Assembly (NCBI GenBank): GCA_036172225.1
Contig: CM069919.1
Location: forward strand, 25,173,971-25,237,970
Direction of reading: 5' to 3'
DNA from: Cryptocoryne crispatula var. balansae
Taxonomy: Eukaryota > Streptophyta > Magnoliopsida > Alismatales > Araceae
DNA length: 64,000 nucleotides
The position numbers and the translations under genes were made by a program. Positions 44,011-54,248 of the stretch are shown here, piece by piece (position 1 is the first letter of the stretch; every line of letters begins with the position of its first letter). The notes under the pieces were generated by a model, which did not search any database, was not told the DNA's origin, and saw nothing but the letters and a program-made list of their open reading frames with translations.

Positions 44011-47000
44011 ATGAATTTAAGGTCAGGTCGAGTTATCGGAATGGCGGATCAAGGATACGAGCAACTACAGTTGGAGTATGACCAATCTTATTTATATCCA
44101 AATGTCGTATGTACCGTCATTGAACCCGAAGTTCTCCCCGAACCTAGTCAAACTTCTCCTCGACCCAATCCAAATTCACTTTGGGAGGCATTTTCTCATG
44201 CTGACCCTACCCAAATTCAGGCTATCAAAGCCATCCTCAAGGGCAAGTCGCCCGCCGACCACATTCCTCCCGAAGGTGGTCTTCACATCTCTACCCCTCG
44301 GTCGGTAGCACATCAACCCAATGTGCCCACTCATGGCCATTCTTATACCGGGCTCGTAGCCCCAATCTCTCCTCATCCGGTAGCTAATCTAGATCACCCT
44401 GATCTGAATGTCGTTGCTCCTTCTAGGCCACTAGTTCATTCCTCTAATCATCTCAACCCTACTCACCCTTTGGTGCATCCCCCAATGTACCCATCTTATC
44501 CGGCCACTTCGGCACATCAAATCCCAATTCTGGTGCACCAAGCACCCACTTCTCCTCCTCTTCTTAGGGAACCTTCTGTCGATCAGGCCATGATTAACAA
44601 GATCAATCGCATGGATGAGCATCCCCCAATGTACCCATCTTATCCGGCCACTTCGGCACATCAAATCCCAATTCTGGTGCACCAAGCACCCACTTCTCCT
44701 CCTCCTCTTAGGGAACCTTCTGTCGATCCGGCCATGATTAACAAGATCAATCGCATGGATGAGCAGTATAGAGAGCTTAGACGTTTAATCGACACCAAGG
44801 CAGTCCCCGAAATTTCTCTTCCTTCTCTCCCCACTTTTCATCTACCTCCCTCTGAGATGCCGGTGTACCGTCGCTACAACGGAACCGGTAATCCCTTCAT
44901 TCATGTCAAGGACTTTCTTTATGAGTCGGTAATGTGGCAAAATGATCCAAGGGCCCTTGCTTTTCTTTTTAGAAGATCATTAGAGGGATCCGCTTTAGAG
45001 TGGTTCTACTCGCTTGACTCTTTGGAGGCAAGTAACTTTGAATTTGAAATTGTCGAAGCTAAATTTTTGCAGAGATATCAAGACAGGGTCGGACCAACAT
45101 ATTCCATCACTGACCTCATGGACGAAAGAATGAGAAATGATGAAGATTTTACCAGATATGCTGATAGGTGGAGGTCAATGGCAGAAAAGCTTACTGATTC
45201 CATTTCAGAGCTGGAGCAAGTGAAGATGATCATCACTAATGCCACTCCGGCCTTAAAGAATATGCTGGCTTTGCATCACCCCACCTCCATGAGTGAACTC
45301 TATGAAAGGGCACGGTACATTCAGACACAGCTTAGGGACTCACCTATCATGAACTTGTTTGATCCTAGACCCCGAGCTGTCAAGAAAACCACTTTTACCA
45401 CAACCGGTCCAGTGACTGAGGGCGTAGTGACAAATGAGAACCTCAATGTTGTAGGGAACCCACCTAGCAATTATCAACACTTGTTTAGGAACCCTCAACA
45501 AAACCAACCATTTAGAAACCCTCGTCAACCTCAACATCAACCTCAGTTCCAGCCTCGTCAACAACAAGTTCCGATCCCTCAGCGACCGCAAGCCCCAGTT
45601 CCCCAACCAGTGCGGCAACAACTGGCCAACTACAACCAAGCACCCTCTCCCATGGCCTACGAACCCCGAAAAGTTGGACCGAAGAGGAACCATTACCCGC
45701 CTTTGCCGTACTCTCTCGTGGACATCTTTAATGCACTCATGGCGGCAGGGCAAATTGCATTGCCAAGGGAGAAGTCGGAGTGGCCTCAGAATGCCAACAC
45801 AGAGCGATACTGTTTGTTCCATAGATATCCTGGGCACACCGTGGAAAATTGTTTTCAGTTCAAAGACTATATCCACGATCTTAATGAGCAAGGCAGTTTT
45901 GATTGGGACCAGATGGGGGAATACATCAGAACAGTGAAAAATCAACCTCAACGGCAGCACGTACCAGCTCAGCAGCAACATCAACAGAACCCCGGCCTGG
46001 GGATTATCCAAAACCCTTTACCTCCACATGCACCCGCGCACAGGAATCAACACGTTAATCCCATCATGATTTCTTCCGAGGAGTATCATGATCGGGGCCA
46101 GAATTGGCAAGTTGAGGGAGCCACCTCCGCCATGCATGTCAACCGAACCGTCCATTCTATACCCCAAGTTAGAACAGCCAACCCCATTACTCTCAACCGG
46201 CCACCCATCATCCGAGCACCATCACGACCCATCATAACACCACCAACCACACAACTCCAATCAGGACGAACCCTAATCCGCCCGGTTAATCCACCACAAA
46301 CATCACCACCACTAGGACCTATCATCATCCCACCCCGTGCAAACATACCTACCTACTCTACCATGCCTCAAACTACCATCATTACGCCCATCCCAAGAGC
46401 TCCCATCATTCGACCTAACCCGCCACCCACCACTACCAACCCAGCCATAGCTCCTCAACTTGCCACAGTACTCAGAAGTTGGCGCATGTTCCAAAGGGTC
46501 TTTCCCCAGGCTGGTCAGTCAGGGTTGGTACCAGAAACAGAAGAAGAACACATCAAAGAACCGTTGCCTGGGACATCCTATGACTTATTAAAGCATCTTG
46601 ATAAAACCCCGGCACGGATCTCTATCTTAGAGTTGATCAAAAGATCCAAAGTCCATCAAGAGGTTCTCCAACAATACTTACAGCGGGTGATGGTGAATGA
46701 GAGCCTCCCCCCAGAAAAGATCTCATCAGTTTTGGTCCCGAGAAGTGAGTACCCGTCCCTCACATTCACAAAGGAAGAGTTAGCCAATCCAGAAATAAGG
46801 AAATGTGCCTTGTGCATCACAGTCCATATCAATGGTGTATGCATTAAGTCATGTTTAGTCGATACTGGAGCATCCATTAATGTTCTGCCACCAGAAACAT
46901 TACATCTTTGTGGATTCTCCGAGGAAGACATCCGGCCATCTCAAATAACAGTGACTGCATATGACAATTCAAAAAAGCCTGCCGATGGCATGATTACATT

Positions 47001-47268
47001 AAATGTAAAGCTTGGACCTCGAACAGTCACTGTTAACTTTCACATACTTGAGATGGATCCAACCTACAAAGCTATTCTGGGACGGCCCTATTTGGAAGCA
47101 CTAGAGGCAGTCGCCTCCACCAATCACCAGTGTCTTAAATTCCCTCACAAAGGACAAGTGATTAAGGTGACTAGCATGCCCCTAGATCATCCACCTTCTC
47201 CTTCACCACCCCTTGGGTTGCCAAACGAGCCAATTTTGACAATCTTGGATCTTCCAGAAATAAGTTAG
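44011..47268 (+). CDS. D: Gag-protease polyprotein
   Basis: One open frame of about 1085 residues. ATG 44011 (MNLRSGRVIGMADQ) is preferred over a GTG two codons earlier; ATG 44041 is also possible. Pro-rich N-terminus with a 48-residue duplication, then the capsid domain (about 290-490: EMPVYRRYNGTGNPF ... ALHHPTSMSELYERARY) and a Cys-His-His-Cys motif at about 601 (YCLFHRYPGHTVENC). A Pro-rich spacer and the pre-protease helices (ISILELIKRSKVHQEVL) follow, then an aspartic protease at about 951 (LVDTGASINVLPPETL) with AILGRPYLEALEAV. It ends at TAG 47266-47268, where C reads through with Arg. The best-preserved gag in the window, probably able to make particles. Confidence 0.92.
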   Translation: MNLRSGRVIGMADQGYEQLQLEYDQSYLYPNVVCTVIEPEVLPEPSQTSPRPNPNSLWEAFSHADPTQIQAIKAILKGKSPADHIPPEGGLHISTPRSVAHQPNVPTHGHSYTGLVAPISPHPVANLDHPDLNVVAPSRPLVHSSNHLNPTHPLVHPPMYPSYPATSAHQIPILVHQAPTSPPLLREPSVDQAMINKINRMDEHPPMYPSYPATSAHQIPILVHQAPTSPPPLREPSVDPAMINKINRMDEQYRELRRLIDTKAVPEISLPSLPTFHLPPSEMPVYRRYNGTGNPFIHVKDFLYESVMWQNDPRALAFLFRRSLEGSALEWFYSLDSLEASNFEFEIVEAKFLQRYQDRVGPTYSITDLMDERMRNDEDFTRYADRWRSMAEKLTDSISELEQVKMIITNATPALKNMLALHHPTSMSELYERARYIQTQLRDSPIMNLFDPRPRAVKKTTFTTTGPVTEGVVTNENLNVVGNPPSNYQHLFRNPQQNQPFRNPRQPQHQPQFQPRQQQVPIPQRPQAPVPQPVRQQLANYNQAPSPMAYEPRKVGPKRNHYPPLPYSLVDIFNALMAAGQIALPREKSEWPQNANTERYCLFHRYPGHTVENCFQFKDYIHDLNEQGSFDWDQMGEYIRTVKNQPQRQHVPAQQQHQQNPGLGIIQNPLPPHAPAHRNQHVNPIMISSEEYHDRGQNWQVEGATSAMHVNRTVHSIPQVRTANPITLNRPPIIRAPSRPIITPPTTQLQSGRTLIRPVNPPQTSPPLGPIIIPPRANIPTYSTMPQTTIITPIPRAPIIRPNPPPTTTNPAIAPQLATVLRSWRMFQRVFPQAGQSGLVPETEEEHIKEPLPGTSYDLLKHLDKTPARISILELIKRSKVHQEVLQQYLQRVMVNESLPPEKISSVLVPRSEYPSLTFTKEELANPEIRKCALCITVHINGVCIKSCLVDTGASINVLPPETLHLCGFSEEDIRPSQITVTAYDNSKKPADGMITLNVKLGPRTVTVNFHILEMDPTYKAILGRPYLEALEAVASTNHQCLKFPHKGQVIKVTSMPLDHPPSPSPPLGLPNEPILTILDLPEIS
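44476..44763 (+). repeat. In-frame 144-bp tandem duplication in D gag
   Basis: Copies 44476-44619 and 44620-44763, encoding HPPMYPSYPATSAHQIPILV ... INKINRMDE twice. C has a single copy at the same place. Confidence 0.92.
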
Positions 47269-48444
47269 CAGCCCAGGCAAGTGTGGAGAAGGAAAAGAGA
47301 GAAAAATGAAACTATTGGTTGGCACATAATGAAGAGTTTGGGATACCAGGAGGGCCAAGGACTAGGCAAAGAACTGCAAGGCATAGCTGAGCCAATCAAT
47401 ATAATGAGGTTACAACCAAAAAGCGGGGTTGGGTATGATGGAACGACAGCGAATGGTCAGAATCTCAGAAGCAGATACTTTTCTAAAGAAACCATTCAAG
47501 TGGCTGAGAACAAGGAAGAACAAGAGATGGAGCAAGAGAAGAGAATAAGAACCAACGACCCAGAAGAGGACTTATATCCAGAAATATCTCTTTTGTTTTC
47601 CACTGATGAAGAAGGGTTAAGCAATGAACCACTCCAGGCTGAACCGCCTGTTGACCCACCTGAGGGTCATATTGCCAAACCGACTCGAGAAAAAGTCCAA
47701 CCAACTCCACGAGGGCCTTCCCTCATTACGTCATCTTTTGGGGCCAACGCCCCAACGCACTGTGATGCTCTCCCCGGGCTTCTTGGCCCGATCCCTATTT
47801 CTAGGCTCTCAGGCCCAACTTATGGGTCCACGAACCCACTTGTTGCTTTTGGGCCACCGAGCCCCTCTACTAGATCTGGGCCTTTGTGCCCATTTTCTCC
47901 AACTCTTGGGCTATCGAGCCCCTCTACTAAATCTGGGCCTTTGTGCCCATTTTCTCCAACTCTTGGGCCATCGAGCCCCTCTATTGAATCTGGGCCTTTG
48001 TGCCCATTTTCTCCAACTCTTGGGCCATCGAGCCCCTCTACTGAATCCGGGCCTCTGTGCCCATTTTCTCCAATTCTCGGGCCCTCAAGCCCATCTCCTA
48101 AAGCCGGGCCCTTGAGCCCGCATCCTCTTCTTATTGGGTCCATAAACCCACCTTCCTCTATGATCATCCGGCCTACTGGCCCATCACCTCTTTCTGTCAA
48201 CATTGGGCCCGAAAGCCCCCTCTATCAAACATTGCTCGAAGTCTTCCCCTCTTTATCAATATCTCCGCCTACTTTGGCTCCCGTAGGTGATCTCAACCCA
48301 AATCGGGCACCTGAAGCCCAATCTGTCTTTATGTTTAGCACTCCTCAAAAAACAACATCCTTCTCGAAACTCAAATTTCGATCAAGGAAACATCTAAACT
48401 TGCCTCGGAAGGGCATTCGACCCAAGGAGCCACCGGATCCTTGA
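47269..48444 (+). CDS. D: G-patch and Gly/Pro-rich repeat protein segment
   Basis: In frame with gag-protease after the TAG, so originally one polyprotein. The G-patch is near its start (IGWHIMKSLGYQEGQGLGKE, then KSGVGYDG). An acidic stretch follows, then a Gly/Pro/Ser-rich region with 19-residue repeats, ending in a conserved basic tail (KLKFRSRKHLNLPRKGIRPK). G-patch motifs bind RNA or activate DEAH helicases; in some retroviruses a G-patch follows the protease. Role here unknown. Confidence 0.82.
   Translation, partial: QPRQVWRRKREKNETIGWHIMKSLGYQEGQGLGKELQGIAEPINIMRLQPKSGVGYDGTTANGQNLRSRYFSKETIQVAENKEEQEMEQEKRIRTNDPEEDLYPEISLLFSTDEEGLSNEPLQAEPPVDPPEGHIAKPTREKVQPTPRGPSLITSSFGANAPTHCDALPGLLGPIPISRLSGPTYGSTNPLVAFGPPSPSTRSGPLCPFSPTLGLSSPSTKSGPLCPFSPTLGPSSPSIESGPLCPFSPTLGPSSPSTESGPLCPFSPILGPSSPSPKAGPLSPHPLLIGSINPPSSMIIRPTGPSPLSVNIGPESPLYQTLLEVFPSLSISPPTLAPVGDLNPNRAPEAQSVFMFSTPQKTTSFSKLKFRSRKHLNLPRKGIRPKEPPDP
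47851..48135 (+). repeat. 57-bp tandem repeats in D Gly/Pro-rich region
   Basis: Unit starts at 47851, 47908, 47965, 48022 and 48079 (last partial), encoding GPSSPSTESGPLCPFSPTL. Each unit contains two GGGC-N6-GCCC-type inverted repeats. C has about one unit here, so the array expanded in D. Confidence 0.9.
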
Positions 48445-48710
48445 TTGACCTTCTTTGCCCTCCATCCTCTCCAATAAATTCTACTCCATCCACCTCCTCT
48501 TCCTCCTCTTATTTACCTTCTTCTTATTTATGTTTAGTTTCCAATAAAAATAGAACAAAAAAATCAGAGGTAGGAGAGTTCCAGAAAGATACCTTCATCA
48601 GTTAGCTCAGAAGAGCTTAGAATGTGCCAAGCTACCGGAGTATCTAGAAAATGCGATTCAGCTGGATGAAATCCGATATGAGGAGAAGGATAACATTGAT
48701 CAAACTTTGG
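48445..48710 (+). pseudogene. D: truncated acidic linker and RT-deletion junction
   Basis: Remnant of the linker (Ser-rich stretch, then LENAIQLDEIRYEEKDNIDQ) in a frame with stops. The junction is at about 48705-48716, where GATCAAACTTTGGGG runs into TTTCTTCCTCTCCCAATTTG, the end of the first RNase H. The join is out of frame with the linker. Confidence 0.85.
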
Positions 48711-50729
48711 GGTTTCTTCCTCTCCCAATTTGACATCACCTACACCCAACAGAAGGCAATCAAGGGCTATGCAATTGCCGAGCACCTTGCCCATCATCCT
48801 ATCCCAACCTTTGACCCTATCCAGTCAGATTTTCCCGATGAAGAATTGATGTCCATTCGATCTTCTAATCTGTGGACTCTATATTTTGACGGGGCATTAA
48901 ACTCCCAGGGTAGAGGGATAGGGATTGTTCTTCTGTCTCCCGAAGGTGTCACCATTCCACAGGCTTTTCGGCCTGATTTTCCAGCAACAAACAATATAGC
49001 TGAGTATGAAGCCTTGTTGGCCGGACTGGAGGCCGCTCACTTCTATGGTGTCACTAAACTAAGGGTAATTGGTAATAGTCAGTTGATACTCCGCCAGGTA
49101 CTGGCCAAATACCGCACATCTCATCCCGGGCTCAGACCATATCAAGAACTCACCACTTGTTACATCAAGCTATTCTCCAAACTCGAATTCATTCACGTTC
49201 CTCGTGCTCAAAATATTCTTGTCAATGCTCTTGCCTCTCTGGCATCTTCACTATCTGTCCCGCTAGGCGGACAGGTTAGGACGATCTATGTCCACCGACG
49301 TACCATTCCGGCAGTAGAAGATGCACGATTCTTGAAGGTTAAAGAAGAGTTTGAAAGGAAAGAGTACATTGAGCAAAAGGAGGAAGTATCTTTGGTCGAG
49401 TTGGAGGAACTAGAAGAGGGTGAAAAACCATGGTATCATGAGATTGCAAATTACTGTCAGGATCAGACGTACCCACCAGGATCAACTGCCGAAGAGAAGA
49501 AAGCCATAAGGAGGGTCTCCCAGAGATACACCATCTTAGGTGGAGTACTTTACAAAAGGAGCTTGGCCGGTGTTCTGTTAAGATGCGTAGATGAAGAGGA
49601 GGCTGAATTGGTGCTTGAAGAAGCACACTCCAGAGTATGTGGAGGCCATGTAAATGCCCAAGCCCTCGCCAAAAAGATCATCAGACAAGGGTACTATTGG
49701 CCTACTCTGGAAGAAGATTGCTCGATCTTTGTCCGGCACTGCCATCAATGTCAACTTCACGCCGACAAGATTCATTCTCCCGCATCTTCCCTTCACCCGA
49801 TTCACGCCCCATGGCCCTTCGCTATGTGGGCTTTTGATGTTATCGGACCCCTCGGTGACCCAAACTCCACAAACAAAACCAAATCCTTCATTCTAACTGC
49901 AACGGAGTACTTCACCAAGTGGGCGGAAGCGGAAGCATTCATGGAAATCAAGGCATCAACAGTCTGCACCTTCATCAAACGCAACATCATTGCCAGATTC
50001 GGGATCCCATGCGACATCATCACCGACAATGGACCGCAATTCATCTCCCAGGAACTGCGTGACCTTTGCAACAGGTATTGCATCAGATTGCATCATTCAT
50101 CTCCATATTATCCTCAAGGCAACGGTCAAGCAGAAGCCACCAATAAAACCCTGATAAAAATCGTTAAGAAGACTTGTAAGTCTAGCAAGTTCGCAGACTG
50201 GCCAAATAAGTTAGTTGATGCTCTATGGGCCTACCGCACTTCTATTCGAACCCCAACGGGTCAGACCCCCTATGCCTTGGAATTTGGGATGGAGGCGGTA
50301 GTTCCATACGAAGTAATCACTCCTTCCCTCCGAGTCCAGATCGATCTAGATATCCCGATGGATGAACGCCGAGATTCTCTTCTTGCGCAACCCGAACTCT
50401 TGGATGAAAGGAGGCTGGCCGCTGCCGAACATGCTAGATCTTACCAAAATAGACTTAAAAGATTTTATCAGAAGAGGGTGGTGGAGAGAAAATTTGAAAT
50501 CGGTGAGGTTGTGCTTAAAAGAATATTTGTTAAGCCGGGCGGTCCCCGCTCCAAACTTCAACCTAATTGGGAGGGTCCATATGTAATTTCGGCTGTTTAT
50601 CCCGGTAATTCATATAAGCTGACTAATGCAGAAAGAGAAGAACTAGCTCATCCGTGGAATAATGTATACCTCAAAAAAATATTTCCCTTATCACAAAAAA
50701 TCTATAAAATCCAAAGGTGTGAAGTATAA
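48651..50729 (+). CDS. D: archaeal-type RNase H and integrase
   Basis: 692-residue open frame. The first ~21 residues are linker DNA in the wrong frame; element sequence starts at FFLSQFDITYTQQKAIKGYA. RNase H: Asp80 (LYFDGALNSQGRG) and Glu120 (IAEYEALLAGLEAA) are present, but the third acid is Asn142 (VIGNSQLILRQ) where C, B and E have Asp. The acidic linker follows, then the integrase zinc domain (HSRVCGGH ... CHQC). The core has Asp396, Asp459 and Glu495: 35 residues between the last two, a D,D35E signature. The C-terminus is extended past the usual KKYFP by a one-base insertion. Integrase looks intact; RNase H may be inactive. Confidence 0.9.
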   Translation: MRFSWMKSDMRRRITLIKLWGFFLSQFDITYTQQKAIKGYAIAEHLAHHPIPTFDPIQSDFPDEELMSIRSSNLWTLYFDGALNSQGRGIGIVLLSPEGVTIPQAFRPDFPATNNIAEYEALLAGLEAAHFYGVTKLRVIGNSQLILRQVLAKYRTSHPGLRPYQELTTCYIKLFSKLEFIHVPRAQNILVNALASLASSLSVPLGGQVRTIYVHRRTIPAVEDARFLKVKEEFERKEYIEQKEEVSLVELEELEEGEKPWYHEIANYCQDQTYPPGSTAEEKKAIRRVSQRYTILGGVLYKRSLAGVLLRCVDEEEAELVLEEAHSRVCGGHVNAQALAKKIIRQGYYWPTLEEDCSIFVRHCHQCQLHADKIHSPASSLHPIHAPWPFAMWAFDVIGPLGDPNSTNKTKSFILTATEYFTKWAEAEAFMEIKASTVCTFIKRNIIARFGIPCDIITDNGPQFISQELRDLCNRYCIRLHHSSPYYPQGNGQAEATNKTLIKIVKKTCKSSKFADWPNKLVDALWAYRTSIRTPTGQTPYALEFGMEAVVPYEVITPSLRVQIDLDIPMDERRDSLLAQPELLDERRLAAAEHARSYQNRLKRFYQKRVVERKFEIGEVVLKRIFVKPGGPRSKLQPNWEGPYVISAVYPGNSYKLTNAEREELAHPWNNVYLKKIFPLSQKIYKIQRCEV

Positions 50730-52833
50730 TGATAGCATCTAACGCTTACTTGCCCGGTGCATCAACTTGTCGCTTAGGGAAATAAGGATAGGCATCATAC
50801 TGCACACACTACACACCTAGTTTTGAGATCTGATGATCGGAAGTCAGAGAGAAAGCTAGGCAACGCTTGGCAAAGGAAGGTCAACCTAATCCCATTCTCT
50901 TCTTGTTTCGGTCCAGAATAGATAAAAGGGGTTAGAATGAGGAGTATCGAAAACGCCCATTGCCTTAGTTGGAAAATGCCTCTGAAGGTCTGACTTTTTA
51001 TTAAAATAAAAGGTGCCAAAAGATGGGCAATGACCCCTCGAATGTCGGCAAAAGAATAGACACATGCGAATGTGTACCAACAAAAGTCCAAAAGAAAAAG
51101 GCTCCAAAACATGGGCAATGACCCCTCAGGTCAAAATCAAGCAAAAAAGAAGAAAGACCTGTCTGAATGTGGGCCATCAAAGAAAATGGGCTAGAAGGAA
51201 GGACCCGAAGAGGTCAAAACCCGAATGGGCAATGTGGGTATTAGTAGAAAAACAAGTTCGACATCCCTGAATTCTACTAAGGACTTACCACCAATCATCT
51301 TCCTTCTTTAACCTCAAAGGATTAGGTTGACCGACTAGGTCCAAGAAGAGCCATAGCCTATCGAAGGCAGAAGGTCAGAAGATCTCGGACTAGGCACTTT
51401 CTTACACGTGATGCCTACTCTTAACCCTTAGGTAACAATGAGAGGCACCTATGGCAAGCAAGGCAAAGGATGAGATAGTCGTTTCTTTCACACCAAACCA
51501 AAAAAATTAAAAACTTCAAAAACACAAAAAAAAAATCTATAAAGTCAAAACTCTTAAAAATTAAATATTCAAAACACCAAAAAAAATCATAAAAGTTTCA
51601 AAACATCAAAAACATTATAAAACCATCAAAACCCAAACAAATCAAAAATTTCAAAACACCTAAAAGTTTGCTTTCTAGGCGATCAGTTGTCTTTGCATTC
51701 ATGTTTAATTTCAGTCTTGCGTATTTTCTTTTATGCATACTTTTTTTTTCTGTTATCTTTACCTTGATAAGGCCTATGTCCCTTGACAAAAGATCAAGGC
51801 AACTTTACCCTCTCCTTGCAAGGGACTAAGCCAAAATAAAGTTCTAATATCTTCTCTCAAGTGGATGCAGGAATAGGAGAAGGCATACCAACTTCTTATC
51901 CCCAGGCACTTCGAGGAGGCAAAAAAAAACAACAAAAAAATCAAAAATTGAAAAACAAAAGTGGACTACCCCAACCCCTATTAGGACTTGCATTTAGTAT
52001 TGCACCTATCAAAATAAGTAATATTTGAGATGTTGAAGACCTCAAGTCTAGAGGGGGGCTGAGCCTGAGAACCCCTTCAACAAAATCAGTGAGGGCCCAG
52101 TCATTCCGTAGACTTGCGGATAGGCCAAAGTTGAATATGCGGGGACGACGGTTTCTTCATGGATGTCCTGACCCGTTATGTTCAACCTATATCTTCAACT
52201 ATTTTCTTATACTTATTTTTATTTCTTTAAACCCAGCATGCATCATGCATCATCACATGCGTTATCCCACCATAACAATTCCCCGCTTCCTAATAATGCT
52301 ATAACCTCCTTCCAGTCGCATCGTGCACCCTTTTAAAGATGGTCTTGATTTTTCAGAGAATTGGTTTCCAACGGGTTTTGAAAATGATTTCATCAAAACA
52401 AGAAGTTTTTCCATGTCAAACTGAACCGGTATTTCTGAGTAAACCTCATGAATTTGAAGAATCCAACCTTGGTTGATTGACTGTCTCCTCTTTACTTTTC
52501 ACAATTTACTGCATTTCTACCGAGTCCAGCACACCATGCAGTTCGGGTCCTGGCCGGTAACAATTCTCCCCCACGTGGGATTTTAGTTATTTACTTTCAG
52601 TACTGTTTTTCTCTTTAACCAATCAACCAGAGGGAAGGTTTCGATAAGACAAAGGGTAATCTCGGAGTCCGGTAAAGTTTTATTCCACTCAACTAGGCCA
52701 ATGAGGGCGTGTCTAAATCTACACCTTGGTGTCACCTTTTCAGTACATTACCACTTCATTCCGCTACGCCTCATTACGCTTCGCTACATTTGGCTACGTT
52801 TCATTCATGTCACTCCCCTACAAAGCCGACGCC
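50730..52833 (+). other. D: 3' untranslated region (~2.1 kb)
   Basis: Carries GATGGGCAATGACCCCTC repeats (about 51020-51135), an A-rich tract (51490-51665), arms TGTTGAAG (52031-52038) and CTTCAACA (52075-52082), and the block AGCACACCATGCAGTTCGGG (about 52530). Collinear with C 59226-61401. No gene. Confidence 0.72.
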
Positions 52834-52847
52834 AAAGCGAGGCAAGC
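52834..52847 (+). other. Polypurine tract of D
   Basis: AAAGCGAGGCAAGC abutting the 3' LTR. Confidence 0.8.
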
Positions 52848-54243
52848 TGTAGACACGCAATTTTGGCCTAGTTGGAGAGCTCAAATTCTTGTTTTCATGA
52901 AGAATATTTGAGTAACCTTTCAAGGGAACCGAGTTTTCCGGAAAAATTAAGGTCTTTGGCACATTTCAAAGAGGGCAAAACCCTGTGTATAAGGGCACCT
53001 GGCGCCCTACTTATAGGGCACCAGGCGCCCTATATACAGGGCACCTGGCGCCCTGTATACAGGGCACCTGGATCCAAATTAAATTGATTTGACAGGCCGA
53101 TTTGACCCCCCACAGTGACTTGTCTTGTCGACCTAACATATCTCATGATGCTGGCGCCCCATATATAGGGCGCTATGCCACATGGCACTATTTTTTGAAA
53201 ATGGCCAAAGTGCCCTCTTTTGGGCTATAAATAGCCCCCCATTTGGAGCTTGGAGGGGGTTCCAACCTCGTGCCACCCTATAGCTCATCCAACACCACGT
53301 TTCTAAGCCATTCTCATCCCCCACAAGCCTTCAAATCGATCCAAAATCGTCCACCAAAAACCCTAAAAACCTTCTATTTCTGTCACCCAGAAACATGATT
53401 TTTCTCCAACTTTGAGAGCCTCTATCCGTCTCTCCTCTTACATCCAGCATCCAAACCACCTTTCATTAGCTTCATTTGCATATTGTCTACAAGGAGAAGC
53501 CCCTACTTCGTCCCGGAAGCCTCCCAGCACTCCGGAGCGGCGCCGCGAAGAGGAGAAGAAAATATGTTCGGGCCAGACTTAGTGCCCCGTATACAGGGCG
53601 CTTTGACTTGGTCAACGCGCCCCATAAAGGGGGCACCTTCTCCGGCGCCCTATATACGGGGCACCGGGAAGGACGAAAGCTTGTTTTGTTATTTTTGAAT
53701 TCCGATCGCCCGTTTAATCGAGTTTTTCGTCTTCCTCTTTCATCCTAGCATTAATCATCATGTTATTTTGCATGTCTTAGAACATTTTGCATCTTATATA
53801 TGTTTAAAAACCTACCAAAATAGGGGTTGGGATTCCGTCCCAATCCGGTTAGTCCCCTTCCATTTGCATGTTTGAATTCAAATTTGAGCACGATACTATG
53901 CTTTCATTAGAACTAATGAACCTTTCACTTGTTTCTATGTTTTCTTATGGACATTTTTAGGTAAATTCGATTGAGGCGTAGCTTCAACCGGATCGAAGAC
54001 AAAGGACTCACTAAGCTCTCTTCTTTAGGCCGGCCGAGAGAGGAGAAGTCGGAACCCAACAATCTCCCCGCTTCCAAAGGTACGACGGTCATTTCTCTAT
54101 TTCATTTCTTTTCATTCTACTATATTTTGGAGCCTTTGGCTCCTGGAGACCACACCCACTAACATCCCATCCACCAAGTCCCCAAAGCAAGCGTAGGGGC
54201 CGGAAGGGGGAGATCCGCGGATGTCCCGTTTCGGGTGCTTACA
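52848..54243 (+). repeat. 3' LTR of D (1396 bp)
   Basis: TGTAGACACG ... GGTGCTTACA; differs from 25603-26999 by scattered substitutions only. TATA box 53226-53233. GGCCGGCC 54028-54035. Confidence 0.92.
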
Positions 54244-54248
54244 ACCGC
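54244..54248 (+). repeat. Target-site duplication of D, right copy (ACCGC)
   Basis: Matches 25598-25602; C gag continues from here. Confidence 0.92.

Larger units (their letters stand above)
25603..54243 (+). mobile_element. Element D: RT-less Tat-type retrotransposon (about 12.75 kb without nested E)
   Basis: Plus-strand insertion in gag of C. LTRs are 25603-26999 and 52848-54243 (1397 and 1396 bp, few differences by eye), with target duplication ACCGC. It holds long open gag-protease and RNase H-integrase frames, but RT and first RNase H are absent. It is interrupted in its leader by E (duplication ATAGG). It is very similar to C, so the two are one subfamily. Confidence 0.93.

Noticed and set aside
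47266..47268. In-frame TAG between protease and G-patch in D, as a possible programmed readthrough site
   Set aside because: C has a sense codon (Arg) at the same position and E has no stop there, so a point mutation is simpler.
47820..48203. Minus-strand ORF with regular Gly/Pro/His repeats
   Set aside because: It is the shadow of the plus-strand Gly/Pro-rich array; the units are inverted repeats, so both strands read open.
52525..52565. GTTCGGGTCCTGGCC block as a tRNA gene or tRNA-like T-arm
   Set aside because: No acceptor, D or anticodon arms could be assembled around it.
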